Assembly: GCA_023078555.1 (NCBI GenBank)
Contig: CM041201.1
Span: 7,137,172 to 7,201,171 of the forward strand
Reading direction: 5' to 3'
DNA length: 64,000 bases
Origin: Ulva prolifera
Lineage: Eukaryota; Chlorophyta; Ulvophyceae; Ulvales; Ulvaceae
The notes beneath the pieces are model-generated. The model was not told the DNA's origin. It searched no databases and was given only the letters and a program-made list of their open reading frames with translations. The translations under genes and the position numbers were made by a program. Numbering within the stretch: position 1 is the first letter of the stretch; each line of letters begins with the position of its first letter. Below are positions 25,001 to 37,305 of this stretch, in pieces.

Positions 25001-28000
25001 ATCATGATGCCCAACTGGGATTTTGATTTACCAGCGACTGTCAGCGACGCGTCCGGGCGTTGCGTGCATGCGACGGATGCATCACGCGGTGGTCGACGGT
25101 TCTGCTAAGCATGAGTGCCTCATGGCTTAAGCCAGCGCGCGCGGCGCAGGCACGCTTGCGGTGAACTTGAAACGTCCTGGATAATGCATGAGTTGTCACT
25201 GAAGTTCACACATGCCCGTGGCTGGTGAACACGCGGCCAATTCTATGCGACTGCACAATTGTTTGAATGCATATGATGCCGTGCCCGGACGCAGCCAGCG
25301 GTTCTTGACCATGCGCTCATGCAGGAGCTCATTTGGTCATACTGCTACACTGTTGAACTAATATGTTGAACTAATAGACATGTCTGCATCTGCATCATCT
25401 GAAGTGTCGGCCAGGCAACCGCATTAACTCTGCACTCAAACCTCTGACATGCGGCAGGCTTACAATATATATGCATGCTAGACCTCCAAGTCGGACAACA
25501 TAATGAATTCACTGGATGTGCACGGTCATTTTTAGGTATACCTCGCTGAGGTCACGCCACCCCACGTGGGTGGGTGTGTCACGCGCATCTGACGACCGCG
25601 TGTAGGTGGATGTGACGTCTGCCACGAGCAGTCACCACCGGAAAGTGCAACTGCCCAGTATTGCAACGTTAAAACGAACGACTGCTGTCTGCTGTTCCAC
25701 TACAAGAAGCTTGAAGGGGATATCAAAAGAGGCAGCGCTGCGATGCGTGCATGCCTGCGATGTTGGCCAGAGCGGGCTGCAAAACAAAGTGCCTTTCGCC
25801 AGAAGCTTGTCTCTGCAAGCTGCCCTGACTGGCTTACAGCAGAGCAGAAATTTAACCTCTAATTCAATGTTTTCGCGTTGTGTGGGCGTGCTTGCTTGCC
25901 AGCACTGTCTTGTCTTCGGATGTTGGCAGTAAACCACAGCTGAGACCTGCCCAGCTGTTGCGTAATAATCAGGGCTAAAGGCAAGGCAGACAAAAAACAT
26001 TCGGAACCACATTGTTGAATGTCATAGCACTGCGGCGATGTTGTATTAGAGCGACGATCAGAATTGTCCCGCGCGGCCACTCGAGCAAATCAATTGCCGT
26101 TGCGGTGCAATTTCCGGCAGTTTCACTACAGTACAAGGAAGTGGTCAGCAATAAAACAACAGGGAATTTGTGGTTCATTTTAGTGTGTTGAGCGCTGCTG
26201 CAGAGCCGCGGGCGAGGTCAACATCAGTGTTAGCATCTGCAGAGCTTTTGCAACGCAAGCGCAGTTATAGACTGACCACCCAGCCAACATACAAATACTG
26301 GCATTGTTGTTTCTTCGCTGCAACGGAGCTGTGTTGCAGCAAACACGCGGCCTGGCCGAGGGGCACGGGCCACTGCATCAACACGGCAACACGGCAATCT
26401 CCCCGACACGGCAGCAACTGCATAAGCTCAACGATCAGCATGTATGGGAGTGGATCGGCTTCACTGTAGCAAGCACATTGTTCTAGATTTCAGCCAATTG
26501 GCAGGCCCCGCTGCAGGCTCGTGGGAGTCGAGTCGTGGCAACGTTGTCCTGCCCAACCAGGTCGCACAGCGCCTATCAATGTCCAGACAGCACAGTAAGA
26601 GACAACTTCAATGTGTACACGCTCAATGCTTTTTAATTAGTGGACCGCCGCGAGCGCCAGCGCAGCTGCAGTGCCACGGCAGTGCAACTGCATGGCATGG
26701 GACCCCGGTGGTCATGCTCGCTTCGTAAAGCACGAGGCATGACGGTGTCGGTCACGTGGGTCAGGCTGAGGGAGGTAACTTTAGAGAGGAGCATGTGCAC
26801 TGCCAGTTCAGTGCATCAGTGCCCTCTGCAGCAGTGTAAATACGTCACCGTGATGGTCATGTACATGTAGCCAGCATCAACCAGTGCACTCTCTACCTAG
26901 GTGAGCAGATAGCAATTCGGTACGCGTAGCCTGCAGTATGCATATGAAGATATCTTCCAGGCACATATATCTGGTGCGACATATCTATAGAGATACTAGT
27001 ATGTACTGCGGCAGCGTAGAAGTATTGTTGAAACAATAGCCATGGGCATCAGCGCAGCTGCGCGCAGACGCATGCAGCTACTGAACTGCAGCGCTGCTCT
27101 ACATGTGGTGTTTGTTTTCTCCCGTTTACTCTTTGAATTGTGGTCAATTGAGCCATGCATCTGGTCTGCCATTACGCGTATACGGAACTAGGCCGACGTC
27201 GGGTCGACTTGCCTCTGCAAGCTAACACGCACTAGCTAGCTAGCGGACTGGCCTTTTTAAAACCCAAACCTCGGCGAGCAAACACGTGTATGCGCAATTT
27301 CGAGCTCGAGCCTGATCATGAGCGGGTGCCAGCACTGCGGAGTGCCGCGATGCCAACCTGCCCGCATGCAAGGCCTTGTACAATTTTAAGGCGGTGTTTG
27401 AATTCATACTGCCCTTGTCAGCTCCGATATCCGAGCTCTCGAGAGTAATGGAGCCCTGCCAGCAACAATGTCTGCAGCTGACGCCATTCAAAGTTTCCGA
27501 TTGTAAAAACGAAGCATGTGGATGTCTTTACAGCTTTGTGTCCGCACACCTCCACGTCTTGTATCTCTAGCTACAGATTTAGTACGCGTAGTATCTACTT
27601 GAGACCGGGCAGCTGAGAGAGGTTATCCTCGACAAGTTGAAGGTGCCCGCGGCCGCGCACCGTCAATTAACGCGCGTTAACAGGAGATGCGACGCACACA
27701 TATCAAACCTCCGATGCGAGTCTTTGGAGATGGCTCTGCGTCTACAGTACTGTCCAAAAGGCCGGCACGAGACAGGCTTGGTGAAAATATGTGGACGGGA
27801 TGCCGCGATCGTGCGCGTGTGCACATCTCTGAGATACAGCTGTAGCCTGCAATTTGAATGAGCTTCAACTTGCATGAATCAAATGGCAGTGGCCCAGCTC
27901 CGTCTAGAGGGCAGATTGATGTGCGTCTACAGTGCCGGTCACTGCTGTTTGATGCTGTGTTGGTGAGTTGCGGGTATGTTGTTTGCGCTTGTAAACTATG

Positions 28001-28776
28001 CTATGATATGTTCACGTGTAGACCCATCCAATTTGGAGCTTGTGCAACACATACCATACCAAACCTTGCTTCGCGCCCGTTGTGTCGGCGGTGATCCCGG
28101 CAAAGCGTTCAAATTAACGAAGTGTAGCACAATCTTTGCATGCGGTAGCGCGTGAATTTTGCACCGTGACGGATATCTCGTGCGTTCTCATTCGCTGCGA
28201 TCGACGCCGCTGAGAATGATTGCGTTGGCACCATGCGTCGATGGTGCACAGGCGCGCGCCCAGTGTGCCCACCCCCGAACATTGCCTTAACGCGCGTTAC
28301 AGAATCCAAACTGCCGTCGCGTAATGATATCACCCGTTCATGAATGGAGCGCACCAGCAACATGCACGCGCAGACAAAGGCACACATCGCAGGTGGGGAA
28401 GCGGTGCCCTTTTCCCAGGTACATATGTTGATCGTCGGCCCACAGCGAGTCTTAAAGATCAGAGCGTTACTTTGTCATCGTTGTAGAGCCAACGTGCACT
28501 CTTCACATCTGCACGGGCTGGGCAGGTGTGTGAACGTGGCAGAGAGCATGCAATTATCAGGCGCATGAAGTCAGTCGCGTTGGCCAGACAGCATTATAAG
28601 CAGAATCTCAGTCTGTGTGCAAACATATCAGCTGGCCCAGTACAGTGGGCCGACGCTGCAGACCTCGCCAGTGTGCGTCTCGATCGTCAATTCGAGCTTC
28701 GTAGACGGCACCGGTTGCACCTGCCAACTGCGACTTCGTGAACACGCGGCCAGCCCTCTTACTGCAGACTGTTATC

Positions 28777-30857
28777 ATGGACATGAATATTGACGTGGCG
28801 TATCTTTTCCTGGGAGGTCAGTCGCCTGAAGCTGACTCCGACACGGCCATCTCTCGACACGAAGTCAGCCGAGGACGGGCAAAAGCGAACACAGGCCTTG
28901 ACCACGTGCGCACCCGTTCAATCTGCAATTCAGTTCACTGTAGGTGTACCTTAGATCCATGGTGAAGCTGGTGTCAGTGTTGCCTGGTTTGTGTTTCAAC
29001 TGGCCCAGCCGTGCCCAGGCGCAGTCAACGACGCCACCGGTGTTTGTGTGGTGACAGCTACACACGCCCATGCAGCATCGTCAATGCATAGTTGATTGAT
29101 CATGACGAAAATGATGTTCAAGTGCGGTGTTGTTTACTTCGTCCATGTACTGCAGGCGGATTTGAAGCTTGCTGAAGAGCCCCCGGCCAGAATTTCTGAC
29201 CACGGCAAGGAACAATGTACTCCAGCCCCAATGAGCTCAAGTGATCGTTATGCCGCTGCTTATTCCGCGTCAGGGCGGAATTCGTTGCGGCTTTCCACGG
29301 CATCCTACTCGACATTGGGCGATGACATGACGACCTTTGGCGAGATCGCTGCAAGTCGAGATAAGCGCAAATTGCGGGGCGCATGTGAAGATCAGTACAA
29401 AACGGTGAATGCTTATGGTGTCAGGCCTCCGGAGGTGCGGCGCCTTTCTCGAGCGCTGCTTTGCTGTAGCACCTTGTTCACATGCAGATACCTGCACACG
29501 TCGAAAGCACAAACATCTGTTTGCCAATTCCGACGTCAACCAGCTGAGATGGAGCTATCGTTAGTTGTCAAGCATTATGGAGCATTGTCGTCGGCGCATC
29601 GAGAATCCATCGCTGGTTCCTGTCCACTCTCAGAACGCCCGCTCGCCAATGACGTTTAGTGCTGCTACGCCGCACGTAGGGACGTGTAATCACGCTTGTG
29701 TCGAGAACATTCTGTTTTGTGTTCACTGAGGCCGGTTAACTTCTCATGTCTTCTGGGACATGCTGTATCAATCTGTGACCAACCGAAACCCCAGTTGACC
29801 AATCGTGGCAACGCGTTGGAAGATGGAAACCCTGCTGCGCATGAACTGGGAAACTCCTGAGACGGCCAAGCTTACGGACACAGAGCTGTCTGTTGCATAC
29901 CCACCACGCCACACGCATCACATCACTGTCACTGACCACTTCGAGCTGTGCTGCAGACACACCTCTGTCCCTCTGGCCCGCCGAGCGTGAGCCACACGCC
30001 GCCCGCCACGGCCCCGTCGAGCATGACGCTCACGGACCGCGGCCCTGACGACATGCTCCAGGTGGCGGAGCTGCAGCAGAAGCTGGAGGTGTCCGGGGCG
30101 TGGGCGTACGAGCTGGAACGTGATGTGGCAGACCTGGAGGTGGAGGTGGAGGGTCTACGCGATGTGTGCGTGCAGCTGCAGCGTACCCTCGACTGCAAGA
30201 GCCAGGAGCTTGCAGGTCCGCCCCCCCCTCCACCCCCGCCCTGCTCGCTGCCACCTGCATGCTCCACGTCTGCGCCACCACCGCGGCTTCGGACGTGTCT
30301 GGCGCGAAATGACTCGGTTCAAATTTGACCCCGGTTAACCCCGGTGGACTCACAGCACGCTTGAGCGTAGATGATCACGCATGTGGGTCATGCATGCAGA
30401 GGCTCAGATGGCAAATCACAAGCTCCGCAAGCATCTCGCGTCAGTGGACGCGGTCTTCAACCAGCACGTCGCACTCAACAGCCACCCGTACGGCTCCGTG
30501 CCGCCCCCGTCCTCCGGCCGCAGTGCCCAAGAGTACCAGGCTGTAAGTGCCTACCAGAAACAGATGCTCGGCTCTGCCAGCGCCCCGAGCCTGCCCAACA
30601 CTGCGTTTGTGGCGCCGGAGTCTGCAGATGCACGGCCGCCGATGGCCCTGGCCGCGGCGCCGGGCGCGTACCCGATCCTGACGCCCCTGCGCACCAGCCT
30701 CTCCTCACCCAGCATGCATGGCCCAGGGCCCCCCCCCGTCGTGCTGGAGGCTGTGCGGCCCGCGGCCGCGTACCCGCCCTCGGGCTCTGCGCCGCGCAGC
30801 AGCATCTCTTCTGTTTCCACCCGGTGCCCGAGCTTGCGCCCGGACTCCCAGCAGTGA
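28777..30857 (+). CDS. unrecognised coiled-coil protein with low-complexity tail
   Basis: Four exons are well supported: 28777-28905 (MDMNIDVAYLFLGGQSPEAD), 29156-29434 (Ser/Tyr-rich, SASGRNSLRLSTASYSTLG), 29957-30215 and 30400-30857. One or more exons probably lie between 29435 and 29956 (METLLRMNWETPETAKLTDT near 29823 is a candidate), but I could not fix their phase. The 29957 exon has a heptad-like stretch (LQQKLEVSGAWAYELERDVA, then DLEVEVEGLRDVCVQLQRTL), a probable coiled coil. The last exon is rich in Pro, Ala and Ser and ends SLRPDSQQ. The coiled coil suggests oligomerisation or scaffolding; nothing shows a catalytic role. It could be a centrosomal, flagellar or trafficking protein, but that is a guess. 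It converges on ISY1. Confidence 0.5.
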
Positions 30858-31776
30858 CCTGCATGCACAGTGCATTGTTTTTTTACTTTTGGCTCAAGCC
30901 CCTGCCAGGGTGACAGCTGGGGGCGGCCCCGTGGCAGGCACGCACCGCACGGGGCACGTCCCACTGACTTTTGCGTGCTGGACCAGTTTAGTTCTCGTGG
31001 AGCATGGGTGGGGGGGGAGGAGTTTTGAGGGGACCCGAGACATGTTGCCAGTCAGCATCCACAGCACGCCTAGCTGTGAGGTCTCTTGTTTGTGATGACG
31101 GTGGAGAGTTTGGGTAGGAGGAGTTTTGGGGGCGGGGGGAGGGGTGGCACGATGCTGCCCCCCCGCCTCCGCAGCACGCCTCTCTGTGAAGCCCCGTCTG
31201 CCTGATGAAGATGAGAGTCTGGGCGGGGAGCCTGATGTGGCAGTGAACAGTATGCTGTTATGTATTACCTGGCGCTTTGACCCAGACTACCCACCCCCGA
31301 GTGGACCGGCCGGCCTGCATGCCCTGCCTGTGCCAAAGCAGCAGGCATTGCCACGACGTTGAAAGTGGTGTGGCGAGGTGGTGGTTTGTCCGCAGGCGGT
31401 GGGTGCGCTTGCTGTGCACAAGCTGGCTGCTGTGGCTCATGCCGAGCGCAGCAGGCTGGTGCAATTCGGTAGGAAACATGTGAATGATGCTTAGGAGTAA
31501 GTACCCCATGTGGAACATGACAAGCCGATGGGAGGTGGTTGCTTGGGCACCTGCTGTGTACATTTGCTACATAGGTGTAGACAATCGAGCATCGCCAGTG
31601 CCCTGCTTCGAGATGGCCGTCTGTAGCAGTGATGAACGATCCTTTTACTAGAGTGTAGAGTTTAATCGTGGTGGTGTTCCACCAAACATCAAGCCCAGAC
31701 ACGTCATGCAAGGTCGCACAGTCGCATGCGATGAAGGTGCATTTGTATGGATGGCAGGGAGACACAGGCTGCTGAG
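30858..31776. other. convergent intergenic region, no gene seen
   Basis: Lies between the stops of the coiled-coil gene (+) and ISY1 (-), so it should hold both 3' UTRs. A G-rich stretch (gggggggagg and similar) runs from about 31005 to 31145. No exon or RNA gene is evident. Confidence 0.5.
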
Positions 31777-33157
31777 TTACTCATGTAGATTCAGAAGCTG
31801 TTTCGCTTCTTCTTGCTGCTGTATCAACGAGTCACTGGCATACTTGGCCATCAGATCATGCTTCTTCTTTGCCAGCACTCTGAGCTCGATCTCTTTCTGC
31901 TCGGGAAGCGGGACGTATGCAACATACCGTGGTGTGTCGTCTGCGTCGTGTTGCCCCTTGCCAGACTTCCTTAAAGACTTCACCATTTTCCTGCGCTCCT
32001 CTTCCTGAGCCTCCCACTCGTCTCGTATCTGCAGACTCTGCCCTGTGTCAGTGTCTGAAGGGGCCACAGCGGCAGCGGAGGCGTGAGCAGAGGCAGTGTT
32101 CGCAGACAAAGTGAACGGCTCGACAGGCGCTCAGCATGCAAAAAGAAAAACCAGGCATCAGAAAGAGTTGTGAGCAAACTAGGGTGGTCATTGTGCTCGC
32201 GTCTACACCACTGCATTGTCACTCAACACCACAATGTTTGTGAAGCAGCCAGCAGGCCACAGCAGGCACCGTGGACATGCTACCTCACACAGTCAGTCCC
32301 AGCTCGGTGCAGAGGGAGTGAGTTCGCACCCGCTTGCGAATGACCTTCTCAGCTGCAGCTTCCAGCTTCACAAGGATGCCATCGTCTTCATCACGAAACC
32401 CAAAGTAGTCTGCATCTACGGCTTTGTGCAGGTCAAAGCGCGTCCGCCGGACTGACCGGGGGCCCTCCTTCTCAAATAGCTCCTTCACTCCGGGAAGGTT
32501 TTTGGCAGCCCCAAAGTACCTGTACCCCGCTCCTCGACCAGTAGCACCAGCCATCTCCTTGCCCTCAGAATCTGTCACCTTCTGGGCTGTCAAGGAGTAG
32601 TCTGGGCCTCCTAGTTCCACGATCCGCCGTACCCAATGCCCCTTTTCCCTGATCAACTTATTGATTTCGTCATTCAGGTCCCGAATCCTGCACATCCACC
32701 CATATATTGCATGCTTTGCCCATGCTGAATGGTACTCACAGGGAGCTGCATTGCATGGGCATGCTGCACAGGCGCTGGCTGACATTCATGGCGGGTGCTG
32801 TGATCCACGCTGCTGCACACTTGCCCCCATGAGTAGATCCTAGGGGCGCATTCACGGCCTATGCGTGACAGCCGGCGATGGGCGCTTCGTGATGAGCTGT
32901 GCAAGGCTCGGGGAGTTGCTGTTGCAGAACTGCTGCTGAGTAGCACACCGGTGCTCACCCAGCCCGGCGTTCTGTATCTCCGACACCTTTTTTGAAATTT
33001 CTCGGATGATCTGATGATGCCATCTATCCGCCTCGTGCAAGTCTGTACACTCGCTAGCCAAGAAAGGCCTGAGCTTTCTTGGCCCGCTTGCCTGCTCCTG
33101 CTTACCCTTAAGGTAGCGATTCATCATGGATTGAGCCTTCTCTTGATTTCGAGCCAT
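31777..33157 (-). CDS. ISY1: pre-mRNA-splicing factor ISY1
   Basis: ISY1 is a Prp19-complex-associated spliceosome component (step one, near the catalytic centre) in the nucleus. Exon 1 is 33157-32949: MARNQEKAQSMMNRYLKGKQ opens the family, followed by LASECTDLHEADRWHHQIIR and EIQNAGLGEH. Exon 2 starts at 32687; its first codon is split across the junction, giving GLGEHRIRDLNDEINKLIRE, which matches the family exactly. It continues GHWVRRIVELGGPDY, AKNLPGVKELFEKEGPR and DADYFGFRDEDDGILV, and ends near 32291. The last exon starts near 32028 or about 32121 and ends with YVAYVPLPEQKEIELRVLAK and DLMAKYASDSL, as in human ISY1. The exon 2-3 junction falls in a region that is variable in the family and is not fixed. 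It is head to head with the exosome gene at 33755. Confidence 0.93.
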
Positions 33158-33754
33158 ATTGTCTCTGGCTTTCTATTCGATGATGAACAGGTCAGGTTTC
33201 TTTAGCTTGTTGTGATGTACAGATCCAGGAAACACGGGATGAATGCTATGTTCACTCTCACGAAGGATCAGCGCGCGCATGCCAGGATCGAGAGAGCCAG
33301 CACCTGCTATGACGCTGGCCCCTACGCTGTTTCGTGAACAGGTGGGCGTGTTCAGAGCGTAAGTTTTATGCACGAGTGGTCTCTAGTGGCTTAGGTGTAG
33401 TGTGAATCGATGCGGCTGTCGAACTGACGCAATGAATCGCCATCGGTACAGTAGCAGCGATCTTGCCACAGATTTAGACTGTAGTGCCTCAAGCGCGTGC
33501 ATCCAGTAATGTGCAACCTTCCGTATCCAGCTTATGGTTGTGTGACAGAGCTTTTGTCAGGTGTCGCCATCTGTGAATCTCTGCCATCGGCCTGCCATCA
33601 CGCGGCAAAAACATCAACACCATAGTCAGTGTAGACGCTCATGGGTGGCTGTGTTCAGTTTGAAGTGTGTAGACGTTGTCCCAGGTGCTAGCCTTGCACG
33701 ACATGGCGTTCAGCACTTGAGCTCCGCGTGTTCGCCATCTAGCGGCCCAAGAAC
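33158..33754. other. bidirectional promoter region, ISY1 / exosome subunit
   Basis: 597 bp between two divergent start codons, with no other gene seen. Both neighbours act on nuclear RNA, so a shared promoter would be economical; no motif proves it. Confidence 0.4.
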
Positions 33755-34955
33755 ATGCAGGTGGACGAGCCCGCAGGCCAAAATCCCCTACGTGAGGATG
33801 GTCGGGGTCCAGAGGAGCTCCGGCCTCACGTTTGTGCGATACCGCCACTGTACTGGAACAACTCCTGCATGCTGGCTCCTGAGCGCACAATTTCCAGCAT
33901 CTGCGTCCCTTGCCAACACCACCAGACCTCTGCCGCAGTCATGAAAACCGGAATGCTCACACGGTCTAGCGGATCAGCGTACTTGGAGATCGGGAGCACC
34001 AAGGTCACAGTGGCTGTGCATGGCCCGAGGCCACCAGAGGGAAAGGCTGAGTACAGCGTCCAAGGCGCTGTGAACGTGACTGTACAATACGCTCCGTTCT
34101 CGGGCGTCCCAGTTCCGCAAAGCAAGGTGTGTCTCAGCCGCTGCCGTGCACTGACCTGTGCTCAGGCACTGTCCACATGCAGTCCGCGCTTGCATCTCAA
34201 CACACCACAGTCCGCAGCAGTGACGGTTCCCTGCAGGGCCCAGATGCCATGGCGCTGCACATGCGCAGCGAGGTCGAGCAGGCGCTGCGGTCCGTGCTGC
34301 TGCTCGACCGATACCCCAAAGCCACTGTGGACGTGCACTGCATGGTCCTCGAACGAGGCGGCTCCGAAGGTGCAGCGCTTCTCATGGCTGCGAGCCTCGC
34401 AGCAACCGACGCCGGCATCGAGTCCCGCTGCATCTTGTCTGCAACCAACCTCGTGCGCTGCCCCCACTCACCTCCACATGCGCTCGTTGGCCCGTCACCA
34501 CCTCCCCCACACCCACATACTCCCGCATGTAGCTGTCGTGCATCCATTCCACACCCCCCGCGTCTCATGCTCGATTCTGGTGCCCGTGTAAAATTCGGCA
34601 ACCACCATGCATGCACGCGTCGCGGGCGGGACGACCAGACCAAGCCGCGCACGCCCGCCGATCCACACACACCCCCTGCGCGGCTCGACGGCTGCGGCGC
34701 CTGCAGATCATGGTCGGCCCGCGGCTACTCGTGGACCCCACGGCGGCGGAGGAGGCGGCGGCGGAGCGGCACGCGCTGGTGGCGATGGACGCCGGGCGGC
34801 AGCTCGTCGCGCACATGGCCGTCGGCGGCGTGTTCAGCGCCGCCGAGCTCAAGGACGCCCTCGGCCTCGCGCTCTCGGCCTGCGAGTTCTACGACGCCGA
34901 GCTCAAGGGCACGCTCCGCGCCGACGTCGCCGCGCAGCAGGCGCAGCAGGCGTAG
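33755..34955 (+). CDS. MTR3: exosome RNase PH-type subunit, MTR3/EXOSC6-like
   Basis: A ring subunit of the RNA exosome, which degrades and trims RNA 3' ends in nucleus and cytoplasm. Four exons in phase: 33755-33833, 33939-34126, 34237-34452, 34707-34955 (243 aa). The N-terminus has REDGRGPEELRPH, where the family has RPDGRG. Next come the RNase PH strand motif SGSAYLEIGSTKVTVAVHGP, the helix MRSEVEQALRSVLLLDRYPK, VHCMVLERGGSEGAALLMAA, and MVGPRLLVDPTAAEE, as in EXOSC6. The C-terminal helix is AAELKDALGLALSACEFYDA. Choice of MTR3 over RRP41 or RRP46 rests on the LLVDPTAAEE region and the order of motifs. Eukaryotic exosome ring subunits are generally catalytically inactive. The junctions of introns 1 and 3 were chosen by phase and are the least certain. 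Confidence 0.87.
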
Positions 34956-35979
34956 CATGCGGCCGGGGCGCGGGAGGACGTGGGACGGCAGCGCGGCACA
35001 CGGGTGGCACCCTTCAGGGGTAGTTTTTCAGGCTTGGGGACAGCTGAGCGCCGCTGGCGGGGGCTTGTACGGCTCGCGTGTCTTGAGTGCACCCCGGCAG
35101 GCGTGGTGCTGCGGGCCTCTGCGGGAGCACGCGCCTGAGCTCGCCGGCGGCGCAGCCCCCGGCCGCAGGCCACGGCAGTGCGGTGGCCGCCGCACTGCGA
35201 ACCGGTGGCTGGCGCGTCGGGACGTGCAGCGGCAGGCCTGCTGTGGCTGTCAGAGCGGTGGTCTGGCCTTGGGTGAGGAAGGGGGAGCCGCCTGGCGGCC
35301 ACAGGTGGCTGCTTTCGCATGTGCGGGTGGCTGCCATGGCTACCGATGGCCTGGCACTCGAGCCAGCTTGCTGGGGCTGGTGCTAGTAGGTCTGCTGGGG
35401 GCGGTCACTGATGCACGGCATGAGGCTCTCGCGTGCACGGGTGGTGGGAAGCTGCGGTGCCCGATCCCAGGGTGGGCGCTCGACGCAGGAGACGCCCGCT
35501 GCTCCATGCGATAGGGCTGGACGGCCCGCCACTGCTGCCGTTGTTGTGTCTGGGGACCAGGGCAACAGGCTGTGAGGAGCGGCGCTGCGCTGGTGATAGG
35601 AGGGGGGGGGGGTTGTGTTGTCGTCTGCTCCGCCATAGTGAATTGCTCGATGAGATTCTCTAGCTAGCATGCGGGCAGTCGAGGAACCTGTGCAGGCTCG
35701 CTCCGGGACGACTTGGTGAAGGGACACACGCAGTGGTCGTTGCTGGTGCTGACCTGGATCCACTGTGTGTGGGGCTGCAGAGCACCGTCCTTCCTGCAAC
35801 ACTTGCATGAGCTTCGGCCTGGCATCAGCAGACCGGCTACTGGTTGGATGCACACGAGTGCTCACGTCGAGGGGCCGCATTGAGCACCTGCCAGTGGCAT
35901 GGCTGCAGCTTGACCTGTCACTGCGATTCTGTGGCGAACTATGATCTGTAATCACAGCCTACTTGAGACGAGCTTCCCA
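34956..35979. other. intergenic, GC-rich, no gene seen
   Basis: Follows the exosome gene. Frames here are long because of high GC, but they show no family and no splice-consistent continuation. It should include the 3' UTR of the exosome gene and the promoter of the next gene. An in-frame upstream ATG at 35941 precedes the start I chose at 35980. Confidence 0.4.
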
Positions 35980-37305
35980 ATGTTCACCAGAACGGTACGG
36001 CTACGGTGTACGGCTAGATGGGTTATCTTGTTGCTCACTCGTCTTGGTTGCCTGCTTCGGTTGCCAAGGTAGCATCCCTGTAGCCACGTAGATATCAACG
36101 CGCCAATCGCGGTGACACAACGACGCGGGATTGGCGACGACTCTCACACACGCCAAAGCATCTTCCACGAATGTTAGTATGTGCGCCATTGTGTTTGACG
36201 CGAGCCATGGGCGTTGCGTGAGCACGCGTGCGTTTTGAAATCCAGCGTGAATGCCAGCTCGGCGAATGATGTGACTCCCTGGCATCGGCCGGCACCTGTG
36301 TGTTGACTACAGACATGCAACCTGTATCCAACATTCTGGTCACACATCGGTCGGAATCTGCTCCAGGCTGTAGCCTCGCGGTCCCATTGCGACGTTGCGG
36401 ACCTGCGCCCAGGCTGCAATACTTCTGCACGGTGCGGCACGGACATCTTCAAAATGTCGTGATTGTATATCCAACGACATCTGGCTGGAATTGCACCTGT
36501 GGCCGTCCGGTGGCTACTGAGTAGACTCGACGCCGGTAATGCAGCTCTGTATAGTGCGCGTACTGCAGGCAGTCATTATGCCAACGCGCGGAGACACACG
36601 GCAAGCCGGTAACTGACGATGATGCATTGCGTGAACTGAATGCTTTCCAGGCCCATGGTCGAAATCTCCTGACGCCTTGGGCGCATGCAGGTTCCCCATC
36701 ACGTCGAGTCCGTTGAACTCACGGTGGTGTTCAAAAAGAGAGTCAGCATCGTCCCGATCACATCCACGACCAAGTACACTTACGCCGCCGCTGGAATCAA
36801 TGACCTGCGGAAAGGTGTGCATTGGCTTGGTTCACGGTCGTGCGAGGGATGCCGGTGCCCATGACTGATGTCCTCGACGTGCAGGAAGAAACAGAGTGCA
36901 TGTCGTGGTCAGCGACAACAATGGAGAAGTCTGTACACACACAATCATTCTGCGAAGGCGGCTTGGTGTGACTACAGTGACCCGTATTTGACAAGACGCC
37001 CGTCGATGATGTGTTCGTTGCCACCTGAATGACACCGGGGAGATCCGCTTGCCTAGATGTTGAACCAGCAGTACATCATCTGCCCGCACAAGAACCTCAG
37101 CTTCATGAATCATTGCTGACGTTGAGTTTCGCCTGCAGGACCACGGGCCGAGAAGCAGCGTTCTGTTGCCAGAGGGCTTGCTGTGCTTGCAGGAGCAACC
37201 GGCGTTGCATCTGTTGCTGGAGCCCCTGCTGCCGTCGCACTGAGTCGGGCAACTGCTGTCACAGCCTCGCTTGCAGTTGCTCTAGCGGTCTTGGTCAAAC
37301 GATGA
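35980..37305 (+). CDS. unrecognised membrane-anchored protein made of small exons
   Basis: Five exons join with perfect phase: 36084-36172, 36313-36509, 36691-36814, 36885-36965 and 37139-37305. Pieces read naturally: HVDINAPIAVTQRRGIG, then GCSLAVPLRRCGPAPRLQYF, HLQNVVIVYPTTSGWNCTCG, VELTVVFKKRVSIVPITSTT, and NRVHVVVSDNNGEVCTHTII. The last exon ends in two hydrophobic stretches (LAVLAGATGVASVAGAPAAV and AVTASLAVALAVLVKR, stop TGA), so the protein is probably membrane-anchored at its C-terminus. The middle, with Cys pairs and alternating hydrophobic residues, looks like an extracellular beta-rich domain. The 5' exon is unsettled: 35980-36005 spliced by a 78-nt intron fits phase, while the hydrophobic run WVILLLTRLGCLL just after it would be a signal peptide but would need a 15-nt intron. 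About 227 aa on the spliced model. No family recognised. Confidence 0.5.

Larger units (their letters stand above)
17791..28776. other. gene-poor block of about 11 kb
   Basis: No stretch shows a recognisable protein family or a splice-consistent model. Weakly protein-like minus-strand frames occur at 20114-20578, 20785-21006 and 22632-22928, and plus-strand ones at 21980-22174 and 25606-25932. None could be joined with confidence. The block holds short dispersed repeats, (GT/GC)-rich and TGCC simple repeats at 18741-18815, a cluster of CCCAGCG motifs at 21789-23092, and a perfect palindrome at 24965-25000. No tRNA, rRNA or snRNA was found. It may be a repeat island or contain genes with very small exons. 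Confidence 0.5.

Noticed and set aside
36069-36083. 15-nt intron that would preserve the signal-peptide-like exon of the small-exon gene
   Set aside because: Far below the 70-nt minimum seen in the other introns of that gene; a 78-nt alternative with the same phase exists.
35980-37305. HAP2/GCS1-type fusogen identity for the small-exon membrane gene
   Set aside because: Signal-like start, Cys pairs and a C-terminal membrane anchor fit loosely, but none of the conserved HAP2 strings is present and the protein is far too short.
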